Assembly (NCBI RefSeq): GCF_014205015.1
Contig: NZ_JACHMO010000001.1
Location: 124,001-188,000 of the forward strand
Length of the DNA: 64,000 bases
Direction of reading: 5' to 3'
DNA from: Saccharothrix ecbatanensis
GTDB lineage: Bacteria > Actinomycetota > Actinomycetes > Mycobacteriales > Pseudonocardiaceae
Made by a program: the position numbers and the translations under genes. Position 1 is the first letter of the stretch; every line of letters starts with the position of its first letter. The notes below the pieces were generated by a model that saw only the letters and a list, made by a program, of their open reading frames with translations, did not search any database and was not told the DNA's origin. This document shows positions 8,443 to 17,995 of the stretch, piece after piece.

Positions 8443-9906
8443 GTGCTGTTCGCTCAACGCAGAGGAACGGCATGGCGGGCCTTGTCGCTCGTCGCTGCCA
8501 TCGTCGCCGGGCTGTTCCTGAGCCCGATCAGTCAAGACCAGGCGGAAGCCGCGCCCGGCCCGTCGTTCACCAACCCCGTAGTCGGTGCGCCGAACAGCGC
8601 GGATCCGACCCTGGTGCAGTACAACGGCAACTACTACTACGTTGCCACGACGTGGTCGTCCGACGTGGTCATGCGCCGATCCGCCACGATCGCGGGCCTG
8701 CGCAGCGCCCCTGAGCAGCTGGTGCTGCGCACCGGCGGGGACACCATGTGGGCGCCGCACCTGGAGATGGTCGGCAACCGCTGGTACCTGTACTACTCGG
8801 TGGAGATGTCCGGAGCGCCGCGGCGGACGCACGTCGCGGAGAGCGCCGGGTCGGACCCGATGGGCCCGTACACCTACCGCGGCGTCGTGAACCTGATGCC
8901 CAACAACGGGTGGGCGATCGACGCGAGCCTGTTGAAGCTCAACGGGGCGCTGTACATGACGTTCTCGGCGTTCTCGCCGGTCGACAACCTCCAGTCGCTC
9001 TACATCGCGCCGATGGCGAGCCCGGTGCAGGCCAGTGCGTTCGGGACGCGGATCTCCGCTCCGACGCTGGCATGGGAACGGCAGGACGGCGCGGTCAACG
9101 AGGGGACGTTCGCGTTGCAGCGCAACGGCCGCACGTTCCTGACCTACTCGGGCAGCCACTGCAACGGACCCAACTACAAGGTCGGCATGCTGGAGTACCG
9201 CGGCGGCGACCCGTTGGCGCAGGGCTCCTGGTCCAAGTTCGCCAATCCGATCTTCCAGCGCAACGACGCCGCCGGCGTCTACGGCCCGGGTCACCACTCC
9301 TTCTTCACCTCGCCGGACGGCACCGAGACCTGGATCGCCTACCACGCCAACTCCTCTGCGTCCCAGGGCTGCGGCACGAGTCGCACCACCCGCGTGCAGA
9401 AGATCTCCTGGAACGCCGACGGAACGCCCAACCTGGGTGTCCCCGTCTCCACCTCCACCGTCATCGCCGGCCCGTCGGGCGAGACCGGCAGCACCCCGCG
9501 GGTGAAGATCCGCAACCAGCACAGCGACCTCTGCCTGGACGACTACAACTTCGGCGCCGCCCCCGGCGCCGAGGTCCGGCAGTGGACCTGCAACAACCTG
9601 CCGGTCCAGGACTGGTACCTGACCGCGGTCGGTGACGGCTACTACCGGATCGCCAACGGCCACAGCGGCCTGTGCCTGGACAACAAGGACTTCGGCACCG
9701 CACCGGGTTCCGTGGTCCAGCAGTGGACGTGCAACGACCTCGCCGTGCAGCAGTGGCGGCTGACCACGACCAACGGCCGCACCACGTTGGTCAACCGGCA
9801 CAGCGGCCTCTGCCTGGACAACTACAACTTCGGCACCGCACCGGGCTCCGAAGTGCGGCAGTGGACCTGCAACGGCCTCGCCGTGCAGCAGTGGAACGTC
9901 GCCTGA
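8443..9906 (+). CDS. secreted GH43 glycosidase with ricin-type (CBM13) domain
   Basis: A 487-residue secreted enzyme, probably an alpha-L-arabinofuranosidase or related exo-enzyme acting on arabinan or arabinoxylan side chains. The start is the GTG 5 bases after GAGGAG; an in-frame GTG at 8437 overlaps that ribosome site and is less likely. A signal peptide (to about residue 33) precedes a five-bladed propeller GH43 domain (about 36-340). The expected acids are the base Asp54 (SADPTLV), the pKa modulator Asp160 (AIDASLL) and the acid Glu220 (NEGTF). Residues ~350-487 contain three similar repeats, each with a C-L-D core (SDLCLDDYNFG, SGLCLDNKDFG, SGLCLDNYNFG) and QWTCN, which form a sugar-binding beta-trefoil. 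It is followed by a hairpin terminator. Confidence 0.88.
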   Translation: MLFAQRRGTAWRALSLVAAIVAGLFLSPISQDQAEAAPGPSFTNPVVGAPNSADPTLVQYNGNYYYVATTWSSDVVMRRSATIAGLRSAPEQLVLRTGGDTMWAPHLEMVGNRWYLYYSVEMSGAPRRTHVAESAGSDPMGPYTYRGVVNLMPNNGWAIDASLLKLNGALYMTFSAFSPVDNLQSLYIAPMASPVQASAFGTRISAPTLAWERQDGAVNEGTFALQRNGRTFLTYSGSHCNGPNYKVGMLEYRGGDPLAQGSWSKFANPIFQRNDAAGVYGPGHHSFFTSPDGTETWIAYHANSSASQGCGTSRTTRVQKISWNADGTPNLGVPVSTSTVIAGPSGETGSTPRVKIRNQHSDLCLDDYNFGAAPGAEVRQWTCNNLPVQDWYLTAVGDGYYRIANGHSGLCLDNKDFGTAPGSVVQQWTCNDLAVQQWRLTTTNGRTTLVNRHSGLCLDNYNFGTAPGSEVRQWTCNGLAVQQWNVA

Positions 9907-9927
9907 CGCCTCCTCAGGCGCGAGGGG

Positions 9928-9966
9928 AACGGGGCATCAGGCCGATTCGGCTTGGTGCCCCGTTTC
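9928..9966 (+). terminator. hairpin terminator after the GH43 gene
   Basis: AACGGGGCA (9928-9936) pairs with TGCCCCGTT (9956-9964), with an inner GCCGA/CGGC extension, followed by TTCTT. A plausible factor-independent terminator. Confidence 0.7.
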
Positions 9967-10059
9967 TTCGTGCCAGGAGTTACCGGTGAGTTAAACCGTT
10001 TGCATAGGTGCCTCCCTCTTGACACAGGACGGTGTTGCCTGGTTCTCTGCGGATCGCAT

Positions 10060-10073
10060 AGTAAACGTTTACA
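10060..10073. promoter_or_regulatory. LacI-type operator upstream of the rhamnogalacturonan lyase gene
   Basis: The core GTAAACGTTTAC (10061-10072) is a perfect 12-bp palindrome with central CG, about 70 bp before the lyase start. It fits the TGTnAnCGnTnACA pattern of the other sites except at its first base. A weaker AAACCGTTT palindrome lies at 9993-10001. Confidence 0.6.
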
Positions 10074-10141
10074 CACCCGCCGCCGCCACCAAGTGCCGAG
10101 TGTCGAGGTGCTAGGCCGCCTCGACCTGTTGAGGGGCAGTG

Positions 10142-12370
10142 ATGAAACGACTGACAAAGACGTCCGCCGTTGTAACCGCGGCGACCGTCCTGGCCGCCAT
10201 GGTCACGACAGGAGTGTTCGCACCAGCCGTGCACGCCGCGACCGCCAGGTACGAGGCGGAGTCCGCGCCGGCCACCTGTGACGGGGCCATCGCGACGAAC
10301 CACTCCGGCTTCTCCGGCACCGGCTTCTGCGACTCGACCGGCACGGTCGGGGCCGCCGCGCGGTTCACCGTCGCCGCGACCGCCGCCGGCAGCGCGACCC
10401 TGGACATCCGCTACGCCAACGGCAACGCCGTCGGCCGCCCCGCGAACGTCACCGTCAACGGGACTGTGGTGCACAGCGCCACCCCGTTCGACAGCACCGG
10501 CGGGTGGAGCGCCTGGGCCACCAGGACGATCACCGTCCCGCTGAACGCCGGCAGCAACACCATCGCCCTGTCCGCGACCACCGCCGGCGGCCTGGCGAAC
10601 ATCGACTACCTCGACGTCACCACCAACGGCGCCGCCGTGGGCAGGCGGATGGAGAGCCTGGGCCGCGGGGTCGTCGCCGTGCGTTCGAGCAGCAGCGCGG
10701 TGCTCGTCAGCTGGCGACTGCTGGGCCTCGACCCCGCCGGGATCGGGTTCAACGTCTACCGGTCCACCGCGGGTGGCGCGGCCGTCAAGCTGAACTCCTC
10801 CGTGCTGACCGGTGGCACGAACTTCACGGACTCGACGGCCAACCTGTCGCAGGCCAACAGCTACCACGTCCGGCCGGTGATCGGCGGTGCTGAGCAGGCT
10901 TCGAGCGGGGCGTTCACGCTGACCGCGAACCACGCGACCGAGCCGGTGGTGCGCGTGCCGCTGCGCGCGGGCGGCGTGGTGAAGTTCCTGTGGGTGGGCG
11001 ACCTGGATGGTGACGGCGAGTACGACTACGTGCTCGACCGGCAGACGTCGCCGCAGAAGATCGAGGCCTACCGCCGTGACGGCCGGTTCCTCTGGCAGGT
11101 CGACATGGGCCCCAACAGCACCAACCAGAACAACATCGAGGGCGGCTCGTCCACGATCAACGTCGGCCACAACGACGGCGTCACCGTCCAGGACCTCGAC
11201 AGCGACGGCCGTGCGGAAGTCGCGGTGCGGATCGCCAACGGCGTCACGTTCGGCAACGGCGTCAGGTTCACCGACAGCAACAACAACCGGCAGCACATCG
11301 CCATCCTCGACGGCATGACCGGCGCACCCCGCGCCACCGCCCCGGTGCCGACCGACTACCTGGCCGACGGCCCGATGTACGCGCGCTTCGGCGTCGGCTA
11401 CCTCGACGGCGTCAACCCCAGCCTCGTGGCGTTCATGAAGAACCGGATCGGCAGCGGCGACTTCAACCTCATGTTCGCCGCCTGGAGGTTCACCGGCAAC
11501 GCGCTGACCATGCAGTGGAAGTTCCTGCGCGGCAACCAGAACCTGCCCGACGGGCACAACACCCGCATCATCGACGTGGACGGCGACGGCAAGGACGAGA
11601 TCGTCGAGATCGGGTTCGTGCTCAACGGCGACGGCCGCCTGCGCTACTCGCTCGGCCCGCAGGGCATCGTCCACGGCGACCGCTTCCACATCGCCGACAT
11701 CGACCCGAGCCGTCCGGGGCTGGAGGGCTACGGGGTGCAGCAGAACAACCCCAGCGGCCTGCGCGACTACTACTACGACGCCGCCACCGGCAACATCATC
11801 TGGCGGCACTCCGCATCCGGCACCGCCGACGTCGGCCGCGGCATGGTCGGCGACATCGACCCCCGTCACCCCGGCATGGAGGTCTGGGCCTTCTCCGGGC
11901 TCTACAACGCGTCCACCAACCGGCTCACGCAGTCGAGCACGTCGTTGCAGCCCTGGCCGCAGTTGGGCCTGTACTGGGACGGCGACACCACGATGGAACT
12001 GCTGAACGACGGCAAGTTCGAGAAGTGGAACCCCACCAGCCCGACCACGACCAACAGCGTGCCGCGGCTGCTCACCACCGGGAACTACGGCGCGGTCGAC
12101 GCGGCACAGGGCAACTCGCCCGTCATCTACGGCGACATCTTCGGCGACTGGCGCGAAGAAGTCCTGTACACCAACGCAGCCTTCAACGAGCTGATCATCT
12201 TCACGACGAACCAGCCGTCGAACACCAGGTTGTACACGTTGGCGCACAACCCCGCCTACCGCAACGCCATGACGTTCAAGGGCTACATGCAGTCGCACCA
12301 CGTCGACTACTTCCTCGGCGCGGGCATGGCCACACCTCCCCGGCCGAACATCACCTACCAGCCGCGATAA
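10142..12370 (+). CDS. secreted rhamnogalacturonan lyase (PL11) with CBM35
   Basis: A 742-residue secreted pectin-degrading enzyme that cleaves the rhamnogalacturonan I backbone by beta-elimination. The start is the ATG after GAGGGG; the in-frame GTG three bases earlier is less well spaced. A signal peptide (about 1-33) is followed by a CBM35-like module (about 35-155, beginning ARYEAESAP) that binds uronic-acid-containing sugars. The PL11 catalytic region runs from about residue 165 to the end: a short FnIII-like segment (GFNVYRST), then an eight-bladed propeller with repeated calcium-binding D-x-D-x-D-G motifs (LDGDGEYD, LDSDGRAE, VDGDGKDE) and the family-typical GDIFGDWREE near the C-terminus. 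The gene stands alone between terminator hairpins. Confidence 0.9.
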   Translation: MKRLTKTSAVVTAATVLAAMVTTGVFAPAVHAATARYEAESAPATCDGAIATNHSGFSGTGFCDSTGTVGAAARFTVAATAAGSATLDIRYANGNAVGRPANVTVNGTVVHSATPFDSTGGWSAWATRTITVPLNAGSNTIALSATTAGGLANIDYLDVTTNGAAVGRRMESLGRGVVAVRSSSSAVLVSWRLLGLDPAGIGFNVYRSTAGGAAVKLNSSVLTGGTNFTDSTANLSQANSYHVRPVIGGAEQASSGAFTLTANHATEPVVRVPLRAGGVVKFLWVGDLDGDGEYDYVLDRQTSPQKIEAYRRDGRFLWQVDMGPNSTNQNNIEGGSSTINVGHNDGVTVQDLDSDGRAEVAVRIANGVTFGNGVRFTDSNNNRQHIAILDGMTGAPRATAPVPTDYLADGPMYARFGVGYLDGVNPSLVAFMKNRIGSGDFNLMFAAWRFTGNALTMQWKFLRGNQNLPDGHNTRIIDVDGDGKDEIVEIGFVLNGDGRLRYSLGPQGIVHGDRFHIADIDPSRPGLEGYGVQQNNPSGLRDYYYDAATGNIIWRHSASGTADVGRGMVGDIDPRHPGMEVWAFSGLYNASTNRLTQSSTSLQPWPQLGLYWDGDTTMELLNDGKFEKWNPTSPTTTNSVPRLLTTGNYGAVDAAQGNSPVIYGDIFGDWREEVLYTNAAFNELIIFTTNQPSNTRLYTLAHNPAYRNAMTFKGYMQSHHVDYFLGAGMATPPRPNITYQPR

Positions 12371-12378
12371 GCGCCACC

Positions 12379-12411
12379 GCTCCGGCCGGGTCGTGGAGAC
12401 CCGGCCGGAGC
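12379..12411. terminator. bidirectional hairpin terminator between convergent genes
   Basis: GCTCCGGCCGGGTC (12379-12392) and GACCCGGCCGGAGC (12398-12411) form a perfect 14-bp stem with a 5-base loop, between the lyase and alpha-galactosidase stops. No T-tract is present, as is common in GC-rich actinomycetes. Confidence 0.75.
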
Positions 12412-12416
12412 ACCGG

Positions 12417-14057
12417 TCAGACGCGGGCCCACCGCTGATTGGCCTGCCCGTTGCAGGACCACAGGATGAGCGCCGTGCCGTTGGCCGTGCCCGCCAGGTT
12501 GGCGTCCAGGCACAGGCCTGCGTGGACGTTGCGGACGGAGCCGTCCGAGTTGAACGTCCAGCGCTGGTTGGCCTGTCCGTTGCACGGCCACGTGATCACC
12601 CTGGTGCCGTTCGCCGTGCCCGAGTTGTCGGCGTCGAGGCACATGGTGCCGAAGACCCGGATCTCACCCGTGCTCCAGCTGGTCCACAGCTGGTTGGCGG
12701 CGTTGTGGCAGTCCCAGAGCAGGGTCGTCGCACGGGCTGCGGTGGAGGCGTTGTCCACGTCCACGCAACGGCCCGAACCGACACCGCGAAGACGGCTCGT
12801 GGTGTTCGGGAGGGTGCTGCCGCCACTGATCCGGAACACGGCCACACCGTGCGCGGGCACGTTCGCCGAGATGGTGCCGCCGGTGCCGAAGACGCTGCCG
12901 GTCCACAGGTCGGTCGCGGTGAACGACCCGCCCGACAGACCGATCTGCGCCGCCGTGGTGGAGATGGTGGCGCTGCCACCGCCCCGGTTGAACAACCCGA
13001 CCGCGACCGAACCGTCGGACAACGGCTTGGCGAAGACCTCGGTCGCGCCGTCGTCACGGACCCGGCGTCCGCCCGCGCCCGACCGGTCCTGGTTCACCGC
13101 GAGCAGGTGGGGGTTGCGCAGGATCGCGCTGACGTCACCGGACATGGTCCGGATGTCGTTGCCCGCCATGAGCGGCGCGGCCATCAGGGCCCAGAGCGCG
13201 AAGTGCGAGCGGGACTCGGTGAGGGTGAGGCCCGGCCTGCCGACGACGAGCATGTCCGGGTCGTTCCAGTTGCCCGGACCGTTCTGCGCGGCCAGGGGAG
13301 CGGTGACGTCGACGACGTTGCCCACGCCCATGGGGTAGCTGTTGGTGTTGCCGTTCTGCCAGATGTCGAGCAGGTCCTCGGTGGTGCGCCACAGGTCGGC
13401 GACCTGGCCCCAGTTGTACTTGTCGCCGGTGATGGCGTGCAGGCTGTTGGGGTTGATGCTGTAGACGATCGGGCGGCCGGTGGCGCGCAGGGCGTCGCGC
13501 ATCGCGGTGAACCGGGCGACCTGCTCGTCACGGGTGCCCCAGGGGTTGCACCAGTCGTACTTGAGGTAGTCCACGCCCCACGAAGCGAACGTGCGGGCGT
13601 CCTGCGCCTCGCGCCCGCCGCTGCCGGTCGAACCGGGGTAGTTGCCCACGCGCTGCGCGCAGGTGCGGTCGGTCGGGGCCATGTAGATGCCGAACTTCAA
13701 GCCGCGGCTGTGGATGTAGTCACCGAGCGCCTTCATCCCGCTCGGGAAGCGGGTCGGGTGCGCCCGCAGGTTGCCCTGCGCGTCGCGGTTCGGGTCGAAC
13801 CAGCAGTCGTCGACCACCACGTACTGGTAGCCGGCCGCCCGCATCCCGGAGCTCACCATCGCGTCGGTCGCCTGGCGGATCAGGGTTTCGCTGATGTTGC
13901 AACCGAAGGTGTTCCACGAGTTCCAGCCCAGTGGGGGCGTCAGCGCGGGGCTGCCGGGGGCGGCCGTGGCGGCCTGTGGTGCTAGCAGGACAGCTGCGGC
14001 TGCGGCAGCCGTGGTGAGGAGGTGGAGCAGTCGTCTACGCAAGCGAGTGGGCGTCAT
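12417..14057 (-). CDS. secreted GH27 alpha-galactosidase with ricin-type (CBM13) domain
   Basis: A 546-residue secreted exo-glycosidase that removes alpha-linked galactose from galactomannan and similar sugars (some GH27 members act on beta-L-arabinopyranose). The ATG follows AAGGAGAGG and begins a signal peptide ending near TAAPGSP. The GH27 barrel starts at TPPLGWNSWNTFGC and covers about residues 38-320. The nucleophile is Asp168 (LKYDWCN) and the acid/base is Asp228 (RTTEDLLD), aligned from the human alpha-galactosidase A pattern. A C-terminal beta-sandwich follows, then a beta-trefoil with three repeats of C-x-D-x-D/A...NQLW/NQRW. It is convergent with the pectin lyase and has LacI-type sites upstream. 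Confidence 0.92.
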   Translation of the reverse strand: MTPTRLRRRLLHLLTTAAAAAAVLLAPQAATAAPGSPALTPPLGWNSWNTFGCNISETLIRQATDAMVSSGMRAAGYQYVVVDDCWFDPNRDAQGNLRAHPTRFPSGMKALGDYIHSRGLKFGIYMAPTDRTCAQRVGNYPGSTGSGGREAQDARTFASWGVDYLKYDWCNPWGTRDEQVARFTAMRDALRATGRPIVYSINPNSLHAITGDKYNWGQVADLWRTTEDLLDIWQNGNTNSYPMGVGNVVDVTAPLAAQNGPGNWNDPDMLVVGRPGLTLTESRSHFALWALMAAPLMAGNDIRTMSGDVSAILRNPHLLAVNQDRSGAGGRRVRDDGATEVFAKPLSDGSVAVGLFNRGGGSATISTTAAQIGLSGGSFTATDLWTGSVFGTGGTISANVPAHGVAVFRISGGSTLPNTTSRLRGVGSGRCVDVDNASTAARATTLLWDCHNAANQLWTSWSTGEIRVFGTMCLDADNSGTANGTRVITWPCNGQANQRWTFNSDGSVRNVHAGLCLDANLAGTANGTALILWSCNGQANQRWARV

Positions 14058-14115
14058 TGCCTCTCCTTGAACGTTCCATGTCCCGCTGACGCTCGAAGTC
14101 GGTGTGCGTCAGGGT

Positions 14116-14129
14116 TGTGAACGCTAACA
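14116..14129. promoter_or_regulatory. LacI-type operator upstream of the alpha-galactosidase gene
   Basis: TGTGAACGCTAACA lies 59 bp upstream of the gene start and differs from the 8261 site by a single base. Confidence 0.6.
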
Positions 14130-14228
14130 GGGGGCTTGGAGCGATTCAATATCTTGGCAGGGTCGAGCAGGTCCACTACGCTGCCTCAGCAACATATCCC
14201 GTCCGCCGGTGAGCTTCGGACAGGTGTA

Positions 14229-14242
14229 TGAGAGCGATAACA
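14229..14242. promoter_or_regulatory. second LacI-type site between the alpha-galactosidase and helicase genes
   Basis: TGAGAGCGATAACA matches the 8261 site at 12 of 14 positions. It lies 113 bp centre to centre from the 14116 site, almost the same spacing as the 8261/8376 pair (115 bp), which suggests a repeated two-site arrangement. Confidence 0.5.
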
Positions 14243-14319
14243 GCCGAGCTGCTGACGCCCGCGCACGCCCGGACGGCCGGCCCCGGAACAGGGCCGGCCG
14301 CTCGGGGATCACGAGACGC

Positions 14320-16515
14320 CTACCGCTGATTCCCCGCCTGAACGGGTGCCCCGACCTCGGTGAGCCCGGTCAGCGCCTGCGGCAACGGGCTCCGGTGCAG
14401 GACGCCGAGGCGTTGCGTGGCACGGGTCAGGGCGACGTACAGCTCGGCCGCGCCGCGGGGGCCGTCGGCGATGATCCGCTCCGGCTCCACGACCAGGACG
14501 GCGTCGAACTCCAGGCCCTTGGTCTCCGACGCCGGCACCACACCCGGCACGCCGGGCGGCCCGATCACGACGCTGGTGCCCTCACGACCGGCCTCCTCCC
14601 GCACGAACTCCTCGATCGCGGCGGCCAGTTCGTCCTCGGTGACCCGCCTCGACCACGGCTGCACGCCGCACGCGCGGACCGACTCGGGTGGCTGGACGTC
14701 GGGCGCGAACTCGGCGAGCACCGCGGCGGCGATGGTCATGATCTCCGCCGGGGTGCGGTAGTTCACCGTCAGCGACCGGTAGACCCAGCGGCCCGGCACG
14801 TACGGGTCCAGCATCGTGTCCCACGAGGTCGCGCCGGCGGCCGAACGGCGTTGGGCGAGATCGCCGACCACCGTGAACGAACGGCCCGGACAGCGCCGCA
14901 TCAGCACCCGCCAGTCCATTTCGGACAGTTCCTGCGCCTCGTCCACCACCACGTGCCGGTACGTCCAGTCCCGGTCGGCGGTGGCACGTTCGACCAGGTC
15001 ACGCGTGTCGCGCTCCAGGACGCGATCCGCCAGGTCCTCGGCGAAGAGCAGGTCCGTGGCGTACAGGTGGTCCTCGTCGTCCATCGAGTCCTCGCGGTTG
15101 GCGAGGCTGTCCAGCACGCCGGAGGCGAACTCGGCCTCGGCCTTCCGCTTCCGCTCGGCGGCCTCGTCGACCGACTTGTCCCGGCCCAGCAGGTCCACCA
15201 GCTCGTCGAGCAGCGGCACGTCCGACACCGTCCAGGGGTCACCGTCGGCGCGCAACAGCGCCAGGTCGGCGCCCGCGGCGCGCAGCCGTTCGGGGGATGT
15301 GAACAGCGGCCCCAACAACGATTCCGGCGTCAGCACCGGCCAGAGCTCGTCCAGCGCGGCGACGAACTTCTCGTCCTGCGCCAGCTCCTTGGTCAGCTCC
15401 GTCCGCATCCGCTCCCATGCGTCGCGGTCGTCGCGGGTCAACCAACCCTTGCCGATCCTGGGGATGGCCCGTTCGGTGAGCACGTACGTGACGATCTCGG
15501 CGAACACGGTGCGGGCTTCGTTGTGCGGCAGCCCGCTCGCTCGCGCTTCTTCCCTGGCCCACTCGGCGGTCCCCGCGTCGATCCGCACCGTGACGTCCGA
15601 CAGCCCGATCGGCAGCGGCTCCTCCGGCAGTAGCTGACGGTCGGCGATCGCCGCCCGGAGCACGTCCAGGATCTTCAGCGAGCCCTTGAGCCGCGCGGCT
15701 TCCGGGGTGTCCTCGGCGGTCGCGCGCAGACCGGGCACGAGATCGCCGGTGGTCATGAACACCACGTCGGACTCGCCCAGCGACGGCAGGACGCGGCCGA
15801 TGTGGTTCAGGAACGCCGGGTTCGGCCCGACCACGAGCACACCGTGGCGTTCCATCCGCTCCCGCTGGGTGTAGAGCAGGTACGCGACGCGGTGCAGCGC
15901 CACCACGGTCTTCCCGGTGCCCGGTCCGCCCTCGATCACGAGCACGCCGGGGTGGTCGAGCCGGATGATCCGGTCCTGCTCGGCCTGGATCGTGGCCACG
16001 ATGTCGCGCATCCCGGCGCCGCGCGGCGCGTTGACCGCCGCGAGCAGGGCCGCGTCCCCTTGCGCGTCACCGCCGGGGCGTCCGAGCACCTCGTCCGTGA
16101 AACCGGCCACGTGACGCCCGCGCGTGTGGAACTGGCGGCGGCGACGCATGTTCTCCGGGTTCGCGGCGGTGGCGACGTAGAACGGGCGCGACGCCGGCGC
16201 CCGCCAATCGAGCAGCACCGGCTCGTAGCCGTTCTCCTCGTCGAAAAGGCCGATCCGGCCGATGTACGAATGCTCGCCCGAAAGGCTGTCCAACCGGCCG
16301 AAGCACAGCCCGTTGTCCGCCACGTCGAGCCGCTTCGCCTCCTTGGCCAGCGCGCGCACCTCGTCGTCACGTTCCATGGGCGTCCCGCCGTTGCCCCGCA
16401 ACGCCGCGCCGTACGCGCCCTTCACGCGTGCGCGCTCGGCGTCGAGCCGCAGGTAAAGCCCCTCCACGTAGCTGCGTTCGGACCGCAATTCGTCTTCGTA
16501 ACCCTGAGTTGACAC
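14320..16515 (-). CDS. HelD-like superfamily I ATPase/helicase
   Basis: A 731-residue UvrD-like ATPase of the actinobacterial HelD/HelR type, proteins that bind RNA polymerase and release it from stalled complexes; some protect against rifamycins. An N-terminal coiled-coil (about residues 1-60, YEDELRSERSYVEGLYLRLD) fits HelD. Superfamily I motifs are complete: Walker A GGPGTGKT, Walker B VVDEAQ, motif III GDLAQRR, motif IV VNYRT, and motif VI ALTRATQRL. The GTG start after GAGGGG is used. I looked upstream for the rifamycin-associated element described for inducible helR genes and did not see it, so antibiotic induction is not supported. Confidence 0.85.
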   Translation of the reverse strand: MSTQGYEDELRSERSYVEGLYLRLDAERARVKGAYGAALRGNGGTPMERDDEVRALAKEAKRLDVADNGLCFGRLDSLSGEHSYIGRIGLFDEENGYEPVLLDWRAPASRPFYVATAANPENMRRRRQFHTRGRHVAGFTDEVLGRPGGDAQGDAALLAAVNAPRGAGMRDIVATIQAEQDRIIRLDHPGVLVIEGGPGTGKTVVALHRVAYLLYTQRERMERHGVLVVGPNPAFLNHIGRVLPSLGESDVVFMTTGDLVPGLRATAEDTPEAARLKGSLKILDVLRAAIADRQLLPEEPLPIGLSDVTVRIDAGTAEWAREEARASGLPHNEARTVFAEIVTYVLTERAIPRIGKGWLTRDDRDAWERMRTELTKELAQDEKFVAALDELWPVLTPESLLGPLFTSPERLRAAGADLALLRADGDPWTVSDVPLLDELVDLLGRDKSVDEAAERKRKAEAEFASGVLDSLANREDSMDDEDHLYATDLLFAEDLADRVLERDTRDLVERATADRDWTYRHVVVDEAQELSEMDWRVLMRRCPGRSFTVVGDLAQRRSAAGATSWDTMLDPYVPGRWVYRSLTVNYRTPAEIMTIAAAVLAEFAPDVQPPESVRACGVQPWSRRVTEDELAAAIEEFVREEAGREGTSVVIGPPGVPGVVPASETKGLEFDAVLVVEPERIIADGPRGAAELYVALTRATQRLGVLHRSPLPQALTGLTEVGAPVQAGNQR

Positions 16516-16716
16516 ATGCCCCTCACAGCGGCTAGCCTGGAACCAGGTTCGGCGGATTCTCCATTGGATTACGGAGAGCACGCCGACTTTTTATTGTCCA
16601 TCTCCTGTCAAGTCGGCTTGCTTTTCGCGGCTGCCGGCACGGCTTGCACTAGTGCACAGCAGGGCTTTTCCCGTCGCGGCCGGTGGAGTTGGCGATCTCC
16701 TCCATACGGTGATCAC

Positions 16717-17976
16717 ATGAAGTATCTGGAAGGGCCTTTCGCGCCCGTCACCGAAGAGGTCACCGCGTTCGACCTCCCGGTCACCGGGAGCATCCCGGCC
16801 GAGTTGAACGGCCGCTACCTGCGCAACGGGCCGAACCCGCTGGGCGTCGAAGATCCCGCCGTGCACCTCTGGGGCATGGGCCAGGGCATGGTGCACGGCG
16901 TGCGGCTGCGTGACGGCCGGGCCGAGTGGTACCGCAACCGGTTCGTGCGCACGCCCGGCTACGCGCCCATGGTGCACGTGATCGAGCACGCCCGGCGCAC
17001 CTTCGCCCTGGCCGAGGGCGGCCTGCCGCCGACCGAGCTGGACGACGAGCTGAACACTGTGGGCGTGTGCCCTCTGGGCGGCACGGCGGAGGGGTTCACG
17101 GCGGGCGCGCACGCCAAGCACGACCCGCTCACCGGCGAGCTGCACTCGCTGTCGTACATGGTCGGCCGCGACTTCGTGCAGCACATCGTGACCGGCGTCG
17201 GGGGAGACGTCGTCCGGTCCACCACCATCCCCATGACCCGCACGCCGTTCATGCACGACTTCGCGCTGACCGAGAACCACGTGGTGTTGTGGGACACGCC
17301 GCTGGGCTTCGACGGGTACGAATGCCGGTGGCTGCCGGAGCACCCGACGCGAGTCGGCGTCATGCCTCGCACCGGCGGTGACGTCCGCTGGCTGGACATC
17401 GACCCGGTGCACGTCAGCCACACGCTCAACGCCTACGACGACGGCGACTCGGTCGTGGTCGACCTGGTCACGGCCGACGGGCCGTTCGACCCCTCCGACC
17501 CCGGTGCGATTCGGCCCACGCTCGATCGCTGGACGATCGGGCCGGACAGGATCGACCAGCGACGTATCGACGACCGGCCGCAGGACTTCCCGCGCCTGAA
17601 CGAGGCACGCGCCACCCTTCCGCACCGGTACGGCTACTCGGCCGCGACCGCCCTGTACGGGATGCCGTTCACGCCCGAGGGCACGCCGCCGGACGGGGCG
17701 TTCACCAACGCCCTGGTCAAGCACGACTTCGAACGCGGGACGGCCGAGGTGCACGGGTTCGGCGCGGACGAAGCGGTGGGGGAGGCCGTGTTCGCCGCCG
17801 CGGGGGCGGGTGAGGACGACGGATACCTGCTCACGTACGTCCACAACCCCCTGCGCGGCGCCGGTGACCTGGTGATCCTCTCGGCCGAGGACTTCACCGG
17901 CGAGCCCGTCGCGCGGGTCCACCTGCCGGCCAGGGTGCCGCTCGGCCTGCACGGCAACTGGCTGCCCGACCGCTGA
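16717..17976 (+). CDS. carotenoid oxygenase (carotenoid cleavage dioxygenase family)
   Basis: A 419-residue non-haem iron enzyme, predicted to cleave a C=C bond in a carotenoid, apocarotenoid or stilbene-type substrate with O2. The N-terminal GRYLRNGPNP is diagnostic. The four iron-binding histidines are present in the expected order: His132 (AHAKHDP), His180 (FMHDFALT), His235 (HVSHTLNAYD) and His412 near the C-terminus (LHGNWLP). The ATG with upstream GGTGAT fits; longer in-frame versions add non-homologous sequence. No carotenoid biosynthesis gene is seen in the window, so the substrate is open. Confidence 0.92.
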   Translation: MKYLEGPFAPVTEEVTAFDLPVTGSIPAELNGRYLRNGPNPLGVEDPAVHLWGMGQGMVHGVRLRDGRAEWYRNRFVRTPGYAPMVHVIEHARRTFALAEGGLPPTELDDELNTVGVCPLGGTAEGFTAGAHAKHDPLTGELHSLSYMVGRDFVQHIVTGVGGDVVRSTTIPMTRTPFMHDFALTENHVVLWDTPLGFDGYECRWLPEHPTRVGVMPRTGGDVRWLDIDPVHVSHTLNAYDDGDSVVVDLVTADGPFDPSDPGAIRPTLDRWTIGPDRIDQRRIDDRPQDFPRLNEARATLPHRYGYSAATALYGMPFTPEGTPPDGAFTNALVKHDFERGTAEVHGFGADEAVGEAVFAAAGAGEDDGYLLTYVHNPLRGAGDLVILSAEDFTGEPVARVHLPARVPLGLHGNWLPDR

Positions 17977-17995
17977 GCCGTGGCAGCATGACGCC

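Noticed and set aside
9980..12301. Long minus-strand frame opposite the rhamnogalacturonan lyase
   Set aside because: Low-complexity Val/Arg/Gly composition and no motif; the plus strand has a signal peptide and calcium-binding propeller motifs.
16516..16716. Possible rifamycin-associated element in front of the HelD-like gene
   Set aside because: No matching palindromic element was found in the 200 bp upstream, so helR-type induction is not claimed.
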